Shown here one piece after another: positions 5,020 through 5,456 of a stretch of DNA of 5,456 nucleotides. Position numbers and translations under genes: made by a program. The stretch's first letter is position 1; each line of letters begins with the position of its first letter. Origin of the DNA: Candidatus Aminicenantota bacterium (lineage in GTDB: Bacteria; Acidobacteriota; Aminicenantia; Aminicenantales; Aminicenantaceae); NCBI GenBank assembly GCA_030614645.1, contig JAUWTR010000150.1, positions 1 to 5,456 of the forward strand, in the 5' to 3' direction. The notes beneath the pieces are model-generated. The model was given only the letters and a program-made list of their open reading frames with translations. It made no database searches and was not told the origin of the DNA.

Positions 5020-5456
5020 ATGAAAAACAAAGATTATAGAGAACTTCAAATCTCCAGCTCTTTACTTGTATTTATCTTTCTTACTATAATTGTCCTTGGC
5101 ATTATCATTTTCCTCCTGGGAGTATCTGTTGGGAAAAAACAAACCTTTATAGCAGAAAGCACCAGCTTTGGATCGACTGATCAAATCGAAAGAGTCATTG
5201 AAGATAAACCTGTCCAATTAGAAAAGCCGAAAGATGTAATAAGCGAAGAGATCGCTTCTCATGAAAAAATTAAAGAGGAAAAAGAAAAGCCCCCTTCCCC
5301 CCCATCTTCCCAAGTTGTTGAAAAAAATCTTTTCTATATTCAGGTCGGTGCCTACAAAAACAAGCAGGGAGCTGAGGACCATTCGGGAAAATTAAAGAAG
5401 CAAGGCTTTACATCCAGAGTATATACACCCTCCCCCACAGACAGCCGCCAATTGGA
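5020..5456 (+). CDS. SPOR-domain membrane protein (3' end beyond the window)
   Basis: The first 145 residues are visible. A short cytoplasmic start (MKNKDYRELQ) precedes one membrane helix (about 12-36), then a charged, proline-containing linker rich in Glu and Lys (about 45-100), then a SPOR domain beginning FYIQVGAYKNKQGAEDHSGK (105-124) with the typical KLKKQGF..RVY strand-helix pattern before the edge. SPOR domains bind glycan strands stripped of peptides, usually at division septa, so this is a type II inner-membrane protein contacting peptidoglycan in the periplasm. It starts 10 nt after the slipin stop, in the same operon. There is no clear ribosome site before ATG 5020, so translation may depend on reinitiation after slipin. 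The linker is encoded across a C5-TT-C7 tract (5290-5303). Its precise role is not known. Confidence 0.87.
   Translation, partial: MKNKDYRELQISSSLLVFIFLTIIVLGIIIFLLGVSVGKKQTFIAESTSFGSTDQIERVIEDKPVQLEKPKDVISEEIASHEKIKEEKEKPPSPPSSQVVEKNLFYIQVGAYKNKQGAEDHSGKLKKQGFTSRVYTPSPTDSRQL

Overview
The window looks like a chromosomal segment of an anaerobic, diderm (Gram-negative-type) bacterium with a moderately AT-rich genome. Anaerobiosis is suggested by the 4Fe-4S ferredoxin of the aldehyde ferredoxin oxidoreductase-associated type at the left edge. A cell wall and secretory envelope are suggested by the SPOR-domain protein, the NfeD/slipin pair and a poly-gamma-glutamate-system protein. The phylum cannot be fixed from the sequence.

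Left half (1-1991, minus strand): four tightly packed genes read right to left. They are a four-helix membrane protein of unknown function (1509-1991), a PgsW-like poly-gamma-glutamate system membrane protein (413-1507), a small TIGR04076-family protein (148-420) and the start of a 4Fe-4S ferredoxin running off the left edge (1-151). Gaps are 1 nt, an 8-nt overlap and a 4-nt ATGA overlap, so this is almost certainly one translationally coupled operon. The pgsB/pgsC synthetase genes are not in the window.

Centre (1992-2572): about 580 bases without a convincing gene. The left part (about 1993-2348) resembles a non-autonomous mobile element. Its outer ends form an imperfect inverted repeat next to TTA/TTAA, there is a third end-like copy inside, an internal 15-bp perfect inverted repeat, and a GC-rich structured core flanked by very AT-rich DNA. 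The element abuts the start codon of the left operon, so that operon's leader and probable promoter lie inside it. The right part (2436-2494) holds a likely terminator for the HU-like gene.

Right half: an HU/IHF-type DNA-binding protein gene (2573-2839, minus) diverges from a plus-strand operon: NfeD-type membrane serine protease (2949-4232), slipin/stomatin-like SPFH protein (4254-5009) and a SPOR-domain membrane protein cut by the right edge (5020-5456). A near-consensus promoter (TTGACT, 17 nt, TATAAT at 2911-2939) sits so close to the best nfeD start (GTG 2949) that the mRNA should be essentially leaderless. NfeD and slipin are a known protease-substrate/scaffold pair in the membrane; the SPOR protein adds a likely peptidoglycan link.

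Most notable observations: the TTAA-flanked element feeding the pgsW operon, an orphan pgsW beside redox genes, the leaderless nfeD, and an HU-like protein that has lost the conserved arm-tip proline.
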